Notes: generated by a model from the letters alone, not told the origin. DNA of 15,879 nt from Candidatus Borrarchaeota archaeon (GCA_016840645.1 JAEORY010000036.1:1-15879), one strand, 5' to 3'. Shown: positions 6,988 to 14,505, numbered from the stretch's first letter. Numbers and translations are program-made.

Positions 6988-8109
6988 TTAATCTATGGCC
7001 ATGTCAATTATGTCAATCAGGTCAAGGAGTTTAATATTGTAATTTCTAATAACTTTGTCAAAGTTGAATTCACAACTTGGACAAATTGTGACTAAGTACT
7101 CAGCCCCTGTTTCTTCGGCTTCTTTAATACGTCTGTCTGTGATATTACTAACTAATTCGTAATCAATTGCCATAAGTCCGCCACCTCCGCCACAGCAATG
7201 TGACTGATAACCTATATGATTCATTTCAACTAATTCAATGCCAGGAATTGCATTTAGTATGATACGTGGCTCGTCGATGATCCCTGCGAGTCTTCCTAAG
7301 TGGCAAGGATCATGGTAAGTAATTTTCATGTTTACTGGTTTCTTGAATTGTATTTCTCCATTTTCGATCTTTTTAGCAATGATTTGAATAACATGCAAGA
7401 CTTCAAAATCAAATTCCTCATAAAATTTTGAATATTTGTCTCTTAACGTTCTCAGACAGCCTGGGCAATGGGTTACGATAGTCTTAACACCAGCATCTCT
7501 AAAGGCCTTCGCAGTCTTCTCAATTTGAGTCCTAAACTTGTTCCAATGTCCTGTGGTATGCATAAGTTCCCCACAACACGGTTCATCGGAACCTAAATAG
7601 TTCATTTCAATTCCGAGTTTCTTTAAAGTCTTGACAGCTTTGGCGAGTCTTTCAGGATAGAACAATGAATCGGTACAGCCTGCGTAAAAAAGAATAGGCG
7701 ATTGTGCGTTAAATTCAATTTCTTCTGCCCAATCACTTTTATCTTCTCGATCTAGTTGGAATGGGTTTTCTTTGTCGATGATTGAATTTATCCCAATAAG
7801 ATGATTCCCATCAGCATACCCTTTTTTGACCAAATCCGCCCGGAGTGCCTCTAAAATCTCATCATTATCAAGTGCACAATTTGCAGCACAGGAACCACAA
7901 ACACTACATGTATTGACAATTTCAGCGATTTCTTCATATTCGCTTTCTGGAATAATCCCTTCAAGCATACCTCGGGCTATCAGCATTTTTCCACGACAGG
8001 CATAACTTTCAAGTTTCTTTTCTTTAAATACAGGGCATTCTTCCCTGCAGAAACCACATCTTGTGCGATTACAGGTATAAATTGCATCTTTGTATTTCTC
8101 AAGTTCCAT
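6988..8109 (-). CDS. HdrD/GlcF-like iron-sulfur oxidoreductase subunit
   Basis: About 373-375 residues (numbering here from the longer form). Two ferredoxin-type [4Fe-4S] motifs: Cys15-x4-Cys20-x2-Cys23-x3-Cys27-Pro and Cys70-x2-Cys73-x2-Cys76-x3-Cys80. They are followed by two complete CCG (cysteine-rich) domains: Cys147, Cys180-Cys181, Cys217-x2-Cys220; and Cys271, Cys307-Cys308, Cys345-x2-Cys348. CCG domains bind non-cubane clusters in HdrB/HdrD or serve electron transfer in GlcF and LutA-like proteins. It accepts electrons from the FAD oxidase encoded directly upstream (ATGA overlap, bases 8112-8115), so the two should form one complex in the cytoplasm or at the membrane face. The first ATG (8113-8115) touches AGAGGA with no spacer; the ATG two codons later (8107-8109) has a 6-base spacer and is preferred. 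Confidence 0.92.
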   Translation of the reverse strand: MELEKYKDAIYTCNRTRCGFCREECPVFKEKKLESYACRGKMLIARGMLEGIIPESEYEEIAEIVNTCSVCGSCAANCALDNDEILEALRADLVKKGYADGNHLIGINSIIDKENPFQLDREDKSDWAEEIEFNAQSPILFYAGCTDSLFYPERLAKAVKTLKKLGIEMNYLGSDEPCCGELMHTTGHWNKFRTQIEKTAKAFRDAGVKTIVTHCPGCLRTLRDKYSKFYEEFDFEVLHVIQIIAKKIENGEIQFKKPVNMKITYHDPCHLGRLAGIIDEPRIILNAIPGIELVEMNHIGYQSHCCGGGGGLMAIDYELVSNITDRRIKEAEETGAEYLVTICPSCEFNFDKVIRNYNIKLLDLIDIIDMAID

Positions 8110-8111
8110 TC

Positions 8112-9611
8112 TCATTCCTCTGATTTTTTTTCGATTTTAACAGTAATTTTGTCAATTTCGTCAACGGAAAACTTCTTGCCCGGATTCATTATGTTGTTAG
8201 GGTCAAAGATTTTCTTTATTTGCATCATAACATCAAGGCTATCACCGTGTTCGTAACGATTGTACCCGACACGAAATTGTCCGTCTCCCCAATAGGTGCT
8301 CATTGTTCCTTCGAGGTCAACAGCCATGTAACTCATTTCTTTGACGTAATCCCACCATCCTTGCACACTTTCTGGATCTTTATCGTCCACCCATACTGCA
8401 AATGAAATAGAAGGGCTTATACAACTCGCCTTTTCATTATAAACGCACATACCTAAAATATCAAGCCCATTCTTTTCCGCGATTTCTAAGTATCTTTTGT
8501 ATCCTTCCTCGATACGCCCTACTGGAAGCCCTAGATCCGCAGCACCAAATTTTTTGTCCCGTTGGCTATCTGGCCATTTTTGTCTGAACGGAATGAAGCT
8601 GCCAGTATGCTTGGAATTCCACCAAGATTCGACCATCGCCTCCTCCTTAAGTTGTTCACCACCTAATTCTTTGGTCACTTTTAGTGCGTAGTCTTTAGAG
8701 AAATCAACTACGTTTTCGTCACCATTGAACGAAATAAAGAGAACTGCATCTGCCCATTCTGGGATATCAGGGTCTCGGTTGTGTTTCAATCGGAATGAAT
8801 GTGTATAAAAATTAAGACGACGTCCACAATTGATATGAGCGGATTCAACACTTAATCCTGATTGCAATAATCTCTGAAGCGCTTTCATTGCCTCATTAAT
8901 TGACTTAAACAATATACCCGCTACATGTCGCGTCTTGGGAAGAGGATAGATTCTGAGTGTTGTCTCGCAAACTAAACCCAACGTGCCTTCAGATCCAATG
9001 AAGAGGGGTAATAGTTTTAGACCTGAACTGCTTACAAGTGCCTTTCTATGTCCAATTCGGAGAATTTGACCAGTTCCAGTTACAACTACTGCATTAAGTA
9101 GAAAGTCAGGAGTGCGTCCATATTTAATGGCGAAGGTACCATCGTTATTACAGGCGACGGCAGAGCCAATAGTGGAGGCAGGTTTACTCTCAGGATCATG
9201 TGGAAACCATAATCCAGCTTCCTCAAGAACCTCATTTAGTCGTAGAATCGTGATACCTGCACCACAAGTTACGGTCATATTTTTTTCATCAACTTCCTTC
9301 ACTTCATCCAATCCTTTCATATCGACAGAGATTCCTCCGTAAATTGGAACACTTGCCCCACTCATCCCCGTCCCACCAGCGTATGGTACGATTGGAATTT
9401 TGTACTCATTAGCTATTTTCACCATTTTCGACGCTTCATCAATAGAAAAAGGTCTAACAACGATATCTGGTAAATATGCTTCTTTTGCATCGCGGGGAGA
9501 CCAATCTCTGCTATAAGCCATTCTATGAAATGTTTTTGTAAACACTTGATCTTCGCCGAGTTCTTCTCGAAGTTTCTGGGTAATTTGTTCAATTTGAGCG
9601 TTACTAATCAA
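8112..9611 (-). CDS. GlcD/D-lactate dehydrogenase-like FAD-binding oxidase (copy 1)
   Basis: 499 residues. The FAD-binding_4 (PCMH-type) domain is at about 48-190 with the pyrophosphate loop PYAGGTGMSGASVP (76-89); FIGSEGTLGLV is near 210; the FAD-oxidase C domain (about 225-490) ends IKKIFDPNNIMNPGKKF. Relatives (GlcD, D-lactate and D-2-hydroxyglutarate dehydrogenases) oxidise 2-hydroxyacids to 2-oxoacids. Unusually the metal-binding HxGxGxxH near the C terminus reads YWGDGQFR (Tyr440, Arg447), so the substrate or mechanism may differ. It is coupled to the HdrD/GlcF-like subunit by a 4-base overlap. The start is TTG, supported by AGGGTG about 7 bases upstream and by the conserved-looking N-terminal helix. 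It diverges from copy A of the unknown paralogue family. Confidence 0.92.
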   Translation of the reverse strand: MISNAQIEQITQKLREELGEDQVFTKTFHRMAYSRDWSPRDAKEAYLPDIVVRPFSIDEASKMVKIANEYKIPIVPYAGGTGMSGASVPIYGGISVDMKGLDEVKEVDEKNMTVTCGAGITILRLNEVLEEAGLWFPHDPESKPASTIGSAVACNNDGTFAIKYGRTPDFLLNAVVVTGTGQILRIGHRKALVSSSGLKLLPLFIGSEGTLGLVCETTLRIYPLPKTRHVAGILFKSINEAMKALQRLLQSGLSVESAHINCGRRLNFYTHSFRLKHNRDPDIPEWADAVLFISFNGDENVVDFSKDYALKVTKELGGEQLKEEAMVESWWNSKHTGSFIPFRQKWPDSQRDKKFGAADLGLPVGRIEEGYKRYLEIAEKNGLDILGMCVYNEKASCISPSISFAVWVDDKDPESVQGWWDYVKEMSYMAVDLEGTMSTYWGDGQFRVGYNRYEHGDSLDVMMQIKKIFDPNNIMNPGKKFSVDEIDKITVKIEKKSEE

Positions 9612-9658
9612 AATTTACACCCTTTCAGTTGGCTAAACGCAATCTGGATACGCTTGTT

Positions 9659-9670
9659 GCTTATATACAT
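9659..9670 (-). promoter_or_regulatory. TATA-like promoter of FAD oxidase copy 1 operon
   Basis: TGTATATAAGC on the - strand, centred ~53 bases upstream of the TTG start, predicts a ~27-base leader that contains the AGGGTG site. Confidence 0.5.
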
Positions 9671-9752
9671 ATTTATTTTGAAGCATAAAAGAACTAACAA
9701 AACTTCTTGTGTGTACTAAACTTGATTATTATATCTTTTTGCTCATTTGTGC

Positions 9753-9766
9753 AAAGATATTTATTT
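9753..9766 (+). promoter_or_regulatory. TATA-like promoter of paralogue A gene
   Basis: CAAAGATATTTATT is centred near 9759 and would start transcription near 9785, about 50 bases ahead of the ATG. Confidence 0.4.
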
Positions 9767-9772
9767 ACTAAA

Positions 9773-9784
9773 CACCTTAAGGTG
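9773..9784. promoter_or_regulatory. 12-bp perfect palindrome, candidate operator
   Basis: CACCTTAAGGTG, a perfect palindrome at the expected transcription start of paralogue A and in the shared divergent region with FAD oxidase copy 1. Position and symmetry suit a dimeric repressor. Confidence 0.45.
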
Positions 9785-9834
9785 ACGTAATTTTTCACGA
9801 TAGTTGAAAAAACGACTATAGGAGTTGAAAATAT

Positions 9835-10653
9835 ATGAGCAAAAAACTATCATTTACTTGCACACCATCAGAATCAAAGAGATTAATTGGAAAAGGAGTT
9901 GCGGCTCTTCCAGAAGTTAAAAATGCACGAAGAATTATTGTCATCGGCGGTTCAACGAATGGCTATGTTGTAGAAGAGATTTTGCAGAAAAAAATCGATC
10001 GCAAGTATTTTGCTGCAGGTCTGATTAAGCAACGGGGCACCTGTGTTACCCCTGCTAATGGACGTATCCCACCTATTGTGATCGAAAAAGGGCAAGAAAT
10101 CGAGATGAGCTATGCTGATGCAATTAATGAACTAAAAGCTGAAGACGTAGTGATCAAGGGAGCAAACGCACTTTATTCAACTTTTGAAAATGGCAAATAT
10201 GTTTGGCAACCCGCAATTATGGTAGCAAATCCCGTTGCTGGTACTGCAGGCGCATTTTTGGGTCCTGTAAGAGCTAGAGGTGCACATTTAATCATGCCCG
10301 TAGGATTGGAAAAACTGATCCCCTTGCCTATTACAGAACTAGCCGCCTTAGATTTAGGTATCAAGAAGATTGATTATCCATTAGGTCTTCATTATGGAAT
10401 ACTTCCAGTAATTGGAGGCAAGGTCATCACAGAAGTCGAAGCTTGTAAAGAACTATTCGACCTTTCAGTTTATCCCGTCGGAGCTGGAGGTGTAAATGGC
10501 GCAGAAGGTGCTATAACTCTTTTCTCAGAAGGCGACGATGAAAAAATACAGAACGCATTACAACTAGTACAGAGTATTAAAGGCGAACCGTCTACACAGT
10601 TAAATGCAACTGAATGCAAGGGTTGTACTGTACCCTGTCTTAACGCCGAATAA
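9835..10653 (+). CDS. Uncharacterised ~272-residue protein, paralogue A
   Basis: 272 residues, no named family recognised. The start ATG has AGGAG (9820-9824) 10 bases upstream. The sequence alternates strands and Gly-rich loops like an alpha/beta Rossmann-type enzyme: RRIIVIGGSTNGYVVEEIL (32-50), DVVIKGANA (104-112), VAGTAGAFLGP (134-144), PVGLEKLI (155-162), GGVNGAEG (218-225), IKGEP (248-252). It ends with a cysteine cluster Cys261-x2-Cys264-x3-Cys268 that could bind zinc or an iron-sulfur cluster. Paralogue B (11193-12017) shares nearly every one of these motifs. It has no signal peptide or membrane helix. It diverges from the FAD oxidase/iron-sulfur operon, so an accessory or regulatory role in that oxidation pathway is the best inference. 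Confidence 0.85.
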   Translation: MSKKLSFTCTPSESKRLIGKGVAALPEVKNARRIIVIGGSTNGYVVEEILQKKIDRKYFAAGLIKQRGTCVTPANGRIPPIVIEKGQEIEMSYADAINELKAEDVVIKGANALYSTFENGKYVWQPAIMVANPVAGTAGAFLGPVRARGAHLIMPVGLEKLIPLPITELAALDLGIKKIDYPLGLHYGILPVIGGKVITEVEACKELFDLSVYPVGAGGVNGAEGAITLFSEGDDEKIQNALQLVQSIKGEPSTQLNATECKGCTVPCLNAE

Positions 10654-10709
10654 GCCTTTAAGTGGGCATGAGCAGCTATGTCACAATCATATAGATTTTA
10701 AGTTGTATA

Positions 10710-10731
10710 TCACAATAGTTTGTTATAATTT
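10710..10731 (+). promoter_or_regulatory. Promoter of the DUF2769 gene with TCACAAT repeat
   Basis: TTATAATT (10723-10730) is ~32 bases before the ATG at 10759, implying a leaderless or very short-leader message. TCACAAT occurs at 10681-10687 and again at 10710-10716 just upstream of the TATA box; its complement TTGTGA is at 10747-10752. Confidence 0.4.
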
Positions 10732-10758
10732 AGAAAAATTGTAAGGTTGTGAACTCTT

Positions 10759-11013
10759 ATGGAAATGTCGCCTGAGGAAATGGAAAAGAGAAAACAAATG
10801 GCTCTTTCAATGTGTATATGTAAGAGTTGCCCGACATATGTCGAAGGTGCTGAGCCCATTGCTTATTGCAACGTCTTAATTGGTAAGAATGCTATGATCA
10901 CTGAAGAGAAAGGCTGTATTTGTCCCACATGCCCAGTCTTCACAAAAATGTCCCTCACTAAAGACTACTACTGCACTAAAGGATCAGAACCAGAACAAAG
11001 GGGTATGATGTAA
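10759..11013 (+). CDS. DUF2769-type cysteine-rich small protein
   Basis: 84 residues with eight cysteines: Cys19, Cys21, Cys24 (CICKSCPTY), Cys37 (AYCN), Cys53, Cys55, Cys58 (GCICPTCPV) and Cys72 (YYCTKG). The order CxCxxCP-Y, C, GCxCxxCPV, YYCxxG matches DUF2769 (PF10967), known mainly from methanogens and other anaerobic archaea and without an assigned function; metal or iron-sulfur binding is likely. The start ATG lies just after a TATA-like box and no clear Shine-Dalgarno is present. The gene sits 105 bases after paralogue A on the same strand and before a convergent terminator, between the two FAD-oxidase clusters. Confidence 0.85.
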   Translation: MEMSPEEMEKRKQMALSMCICKSCPTYVEGAEPIAYCNVLIGKNAMITEEKGCICPTCPVFTKMSLTKDYYCTKGSEPEQRGMM

Positions 11014-11039
11014 ACCTCTTTTTCAATGCGTAACTAAAG

Positions 11040-11099
11040 AGTTAATCTTTCTTTTTTTAATCGTACAATTAAAAAGTGTTAGTCTTTCTTTTTTTTCTC
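11040..11099 (+). terminator. Tandem oligo-T terminators after the DUF2769 gene
   Basis: The phrase GTTA(A/G)TCTTTCTTTTTTT occurs twice (about 11040-11058 and 11077-11096), each ending in a run of seven or more T. These are two successive archaeal-type stop signals for the + strand unit. Confidence 0.5.
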
Positions 11100-11124
11100 A
11101 TAAATTCAGATTTCTTCTTATGAA

Positions 11125-11155
11125 TTCTTTTCATTAAAAATAGAAATGAAAAGAA
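11125..11155. terminator. 11-bp hairpin between convergent genes
   Basis: TTCTTTTCATT (11125-11135) and AATGAAAAGAA (11145-11155) pair perfectly around a 9-base loop. The site lies between the convergent DUF2769 and paralogue B genes and could end transcription in both directions. Confidence 0.5.
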
Positions 11156-11192
11156 AGAAAGCGTGTATTTATTGTATTCTACAAATCTTTTT

Positions 11193-12017
11193 CTAATATG
11201 GTTGTTCCGTACCTTTCCAAGGGCAAGTAGGCCAATCGCATGTAGGGCAAGTACGTACAGGGACTTTAAGAGGCGGTTCTCCCTTAATTTGTTTGACTAT
11301 TTCAATAAGTTCATTGACTCCACTATCATCTCCAGAGATTTGTAAAACTACTGATCCTTCTGCTCCAATCACTCCACCCGAAGCCATGTGAATTACCTCA
11401 ATAGCTTCTTCGTCGGTCAGCAATTCTAATGCTTGAATTTCGGTAATTGTCGTACCTGTTGTGACAGCAAACAAGCCACAGGGCATACCAGTTGAATAAT
11501 TCACTCTAGTAATTCCTGCTAAAGATGCAACTTCATCAACTGGAGTCATTATGAGCTTTTCAAGTCCAACGGGGCAGATTAACTCGACTCCCTTTGCTAT
11601 AATTTGCCCTATTGAGTTACCGATGGTTCCTCCGTGAGATGCACCGATCAGAATACCTGTGTTAAAGAACAGATCCACAGCATTCCCACCTTTGATAAAT
11701 ACATCGCCTGCTTTCATTTCTTTCACGATTTCGTTTGTTTTTATTTCTTGTAATTCAGCTCTGATAAAAGCGACTTCTGATATGATTTTAGAAAAATCGA
11801 TTAAGCAAAGCCTGTCGGGAGCAATTGCTCCTGCTACAAAATTCTCTTTATCAATAGGCTTGCCAAGCAGTTCTTCAAACACATATGCATCAGTAGTTCC
11901 TCTTGCAATGGCAACAATGCCATTTTCAAGGGCATTTTTAACGGAATCCAGTTGGGCAACTCCTTTTGCAATAAGTCTTTTACTTTCCCAGGGTGTCAAA
12001 ACAACTTGTGCTATCAT
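11193..12017 (-). CDS. Uncharacterised ~272-residue protein, paralogue B
   Basis: 274 residues, homologous to paralogue A over its whole length: TPWESKRLIAKGVA (8-21), GTTDAYVFEELL (40-51), DVFIKGGNA (105-113), PVGLEKLI (149-156), TEIQALELL (192-200), GGVIGAEG (214-221), IKGEP (244-248). The cysteine-rich end is Cys257-x2-Cys260-x4-Cys265 followed by Pro-Trp, one residue wider than in copy A. I know no named family. A strong AGGAGG stands about 7 bases before the ATG. It is the last gene of a - strand run: HTH-V4R regulator, FAD oxidase copy 2, then this gene 73 bases later, so it is probably produced together with that oxidase. The tail with three Cys may carry a cofactor (inference). Confidence 0.85.
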   Translation of the reverse strand: MIAQVVLTPWESKRLIAKGVAQLDSVKNALENGIVAIARGTTDAYVFEELLGKPIDKENFVAGAIAPDRLCLIDFSKIISEVAFIRAELQEIKTNEIVKEMKAGDVFIKGGNAVDLFFNTGILIGASHGGTIGNSIGQIIAKGVELICPVGLEKLIMTPVDEVASLAGITRVNYSTGMPCGLFAVTTGTTITEIQALELLTDEEAIEVIHMASGGVIGAEGSVVLQISGDDSGVNELIEIVKQIKGEPPLKVPVRTCPTCDWPTCPWKGTEQPY

Positions 12018-12090
12018 AAGAAAACCTCCTAACTCTAAAAAACGAAAAATTGTTACTTTAAGAACACAAATAAGTAGGAGATGGAGTCAC

Positions 12091-13656
12091 TTAAATAATA
12101 TTTAGGTTGTCGGTGATCTTGCAGTCCTCGCAAATCATCATTTTTGGATTTAGCAGATTCTTTGGGTCAAAAATGACCTTGACGCCTTTCATGTAATTAT
12201 ATATCGTACTCCCATATTCCTTTTCAAGGTACATTGTCCTGTTTCTTCCCATTCCATGTTCGCTAGTTATTGTTCCTCCGTATTTAAACAGTAAGTCATA
12301 CACATCATCCACTAGATGAGGTATCATCTCAATGTGTTTTGGATCCTTCAAATTAATTAGAGGACGTAGATGAATTGTACCCGTTCCAACATGCCCATAC
12401 ATTCCAACGATTAAATTGTATTTTTGGAAGATTTTAGTGGCTTCTCTTATAAATGGAGCAAGATACTGAATTTTTAAGCCAATATCCTCAATAAGTGCGT
12501 GGGCTTTTAAGTCAGTTCCTTTAGTAAATTTCATGAGGGTCGGTAAAATGGCGTGACGTACTGCCCATAGTTTATGTTGTTTCTCTTCATCTACTTCAGT
12601 CATAACCTCGTTGTAAATATCGTATCCTTTTTCAACGATCATTCTTTCAAGTTTTTCTATCTGATCAAACCGTTCTAGGCCCTGAAATTCAATGAGTAAC
12701 ATGTGAACCTCTTCTTCAGGTATACCTAATTCCGGTTTTTCGTGCCTGACCATTTTCAGGCTCTCGTAGTTCAATAACTCTATAGCTGCCGCACCGATCT
12801 TCTTGATATCATTCACAGAATCCATAGCTTCGTCAAGTTTTCTGAAATAAATTAGACTTGTAGCTACACCTTCTGGAATTTCTTCGACCTTAAGCTTAAT
12901 CTTTGTGAAAACTCCCAAAGTTCCTACGGAAGAGACAAGTATGTGTGCAAGAATATCTCCAATTTTATTATAACGTATAAGTGCAGGTAAATTGTATCCA
13001 CTCGAAGACTTAACTCCTTCGCGTTTTTTGTAAAAGCTTAATGTTTCGTCATCAGCAGAAATTTTCTCTTTTAATCGTAGCAATCTATGTTGTATATTTT
13101 CAGGAATTGTTTCTTCATTAGATGTGTTGACAAGAATTCCATCGATCGTTATGAATTCCAATATTTCAACATAGTCATCAAAAGTACCATACCGAACTGA
13201 ATGTGCACCGCTTGATTTAGTAGCAACATTTCCTCCGATACAGCAGATTGGGGCACTCGACGGATCAGGAGGCAAGAAATAACCTTTTTCTTTAATGAAC
13301 TCTTGTAATGCTTTGTGATTAACGCCTGGCTGACAAATTACATAATGCTGTCCGTCTTCTTCGACAAAATCTAAAATTTGGTTCATGTATTGTTTAAAAT
13401 CAATAATTATGCCCGTATTCAGAGAAGCTCCCGCTAAACTTGTTCCTCCAGACCGGGGAGTCACAGGACAATCATATTTTCTGGCGATTCTTATAATGTT
13501 TATAACATCTGCTTCATCTTTAGGAAACGTTACTAGCATGGGTTTCACTCTATACATGCTTTGATTGGTAGAATACGCTTCTAGGGTTTCCTTATCCCAT
13601 TGAACGTCTCCCTGAACTTTTTCTTTAATTTCTTTTCCTAAGATTTCACTTGCCAT
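12091..13656 (-). CDS. GlcD/D-lactate dehydrogenase-like FAD-binding oxidase (copy 2)
   Basis: 521 residues. FAD-binding_4 domain (about 35-180) with PRSGGTSLAGASLN (67-80) and GTLGVFTKIKLKV near 245; the C-terminal FAD-oxidase domain has the complete metal/substrate motif GHVGTGTIH (His422, His429) and SEHG (Glu466-His467), then IFDPKNLLNPK. These residues are those of the D-lactate/D-2-hydroxyacid dehydrogenases, so oxidation of a D-2-hydroxyacid is likely. After the usual end comes MMICEDCK, an extra CxxC (Cys509, Cys512). Unlike copy 1 there is no iron-sulfur subunit beside it, so its electron acceptor must be elsewhere. The start ATG has AGAGGTG upstream. It follows the regulator gene by 37 bases and precedes paralogue B by 73. 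Confidence 0.93.
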   Translation of the reverse strand: MASEILGKEIKEKVQGDVQWDKETLEAYSTNQSMYRVKPMLVTFPKDEADVINIIRIARKYDCPVTPRSGGTSLAGASLNTGIIIDFKQYMNQILDFVEEDGQHYVICQPGVNHKALQEFIKEKGYFLPPDPSSAPICCIGGNVATKSSGAHSVRYGTFDDYVEILEFITIDGILVNTSNEETIPENIQHRLLRLKEKISADDETLSFYKKREGVKSSSGYNLPALIRYNKIGDILAHILVSSVGTLGVFTKIKLKVEEIPEGVATSLIYFRKLDEAMDSVNDIKKIGAAAIELLNYESLKMVRHEKPELGIPEEEVHMLLIEFQGLERFDQIEKLERMIVEKGYDIYNEVMTEVDEEKQHKLWAVRHAILPTLMKFTKGTDLKAHALIEDIGLKIQYLAPFIREATKIFQKYNLIVGMYGHVGTGTIHLRPLINLKDPKHIEMIPHLVDDVYDLLFKYGGTITSEHGMGRNRTMYLEKEYGSTIYNYMKGVKVIFDPKNLLNPKMMICEDCKITDNLNII

Positions 13657-13693
13657 GTTCTTAACACCTCTTAGCTCATAAGGCTATTATTTA

Positions 13694-14473
13694 CTAAAGT
13701 AAAGGAAAAGTAATATTAAATTTACAATGAGAATGACCTGTTCCATAGCATTCGATCTCTTCAACTTTACACGATTTCTTGAATTTTGTTTCGAAAACTG
13801 CTTCAAGAATGCCCTCGTCTTGAGCGCACAGGCATTTTCCAACATTTGGCATCATGCTACACTCATAACATTCAGTGACTACTAAAGTGATTGGGGCTTT
13901 TGAAACAACTTCTACGTGTCCTAATTTATGCAGTTCCCAGAACTTTGAAAGATCTTTTAGAATTACATCTAGATTTTCACCTAGAAGTGTTGAAGCAATT
14001 TCTTTTCCTATTGTCCTTCCGATTTCGCGGAGGACAGGTGACAGGTTAAAGTTGGTGAGACCCTCTATACCAAATCTAACGGCACAAAAAAGTCCGTTAG
14101 CAAAAGTCAATGGATCTCCAATGGATTCCTGAATTATCACCGAAAGTTGTTCACTCACTTCGGCCATAGGCATTTCAGTCGTTCCAACAAATTTAGAGTT
14201 TAAAATAAACAATTTCCTTCTCTTATCATCGGGATGTGACCTTTCGATGACAAGTTTCTTGTCAATAAGTATCTTCAAATGCTCCCAGAGTGTGCTTTTA
14301 GACTTTCTCTGTCCACTGTTTTCAAAAAGTAGGTAAATATCTTTTAATTCAAGCCCTTCATCGTAATTCTCTTGTAACATTTCTAATATTTTCATGCGTA
14401 CAGGGTTTGAAACTTGTCTTAGACCATCTTCTGAGAAATAGACTTCAAAACTGGCCCGTTTTGAAGGAGTCAT
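13694..14473 (-). CDS. HTH-V4R transcriptional regulator
   Basis: 259 residues. N-terminal ArsR-like winged helix (about 12-95): EDGLRQVSNPVRMKILEML, TLWEHLKILIDKKLVIER, with a basic wing DDKRRKLFIL. Residues about 115-258 form a V4R (4-vinyl reductase) domain, with CYEC (202-205), CLC (214-216), and the closing ECYGTGHSHCKF (241-252). V4R domains bind small hydrophobic or metal-linked ligands, and HTH-V4R fusions are sensors. The open frame extends to 14533, but a TATA-like box (ATATAAAT on the - strand, 14498-14505) lies inside that extension, ~29 bases before the ATG at 14473; transcription should therefore start at or next to this ATG, giving a leaderless message. It heads the operon with FAD oxidase copy 2 and paralogue B, which it may control. 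Confidence 0.85.
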   Translation of the reverse strand: MTPSKRASFEVYFSEDGLRQVSNPVRMKILEMLQENYDEGLELKDIYLLFENSGQRKSKSTLWEHLKILIDKKLVIERSHPDDKRRKLFILNSKFVGTTEMPMAEVSEQLSVIIQESIGDPLTFANGLFCAVRFGIEGLTNFNLSPVLREIGRTIGKEIASTLLGENLDVILKDLSKFWELHKLGHVEVVSKAPITLVVTECYECSMMPNVGKCLCAQDEGILEAVFETKFKKSCKVEEIECYGTGHSHCKFNITFPLL

Positions 14474-14497
14474 AGTTTGTATGTTTGCTCTAGCATT

Positions 14498-14505
14498 ATT
14501 TATAT
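14498..14505 (-). promoter_or_regulatory. TATA box of the HTH-V4R gene
   Basis: ATATAAAT on the - strand, about 29 bases upstream of the chosen ATG. The spacing suits a leaderless archaeal transcript and decides the start. Confidence 0.55.

Noticed and set aside
9612..9834. Searched for a riboswitch or tRNA in the divergent region
   Set aside because: Only a palindrome, a weak inverted repeat and promoter elements were seen; no conserved RNA fold recognised.
11040..11099. Repeated GTTA(A/G)TCTTTCTTTTTTT as a possible CRISPR or transposon end
   Set aside because: Only two imperfect T-rich copies, no spacers, no target duplications; best explained as terminators.
11659..12105. 148-codon open frame on the + strand
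   Set aside because: Entirely antisense to paralogue B, with Ser/Thr-rich low-information translation and no ribosome-binding site; paralogue B has clear homology to copy A.
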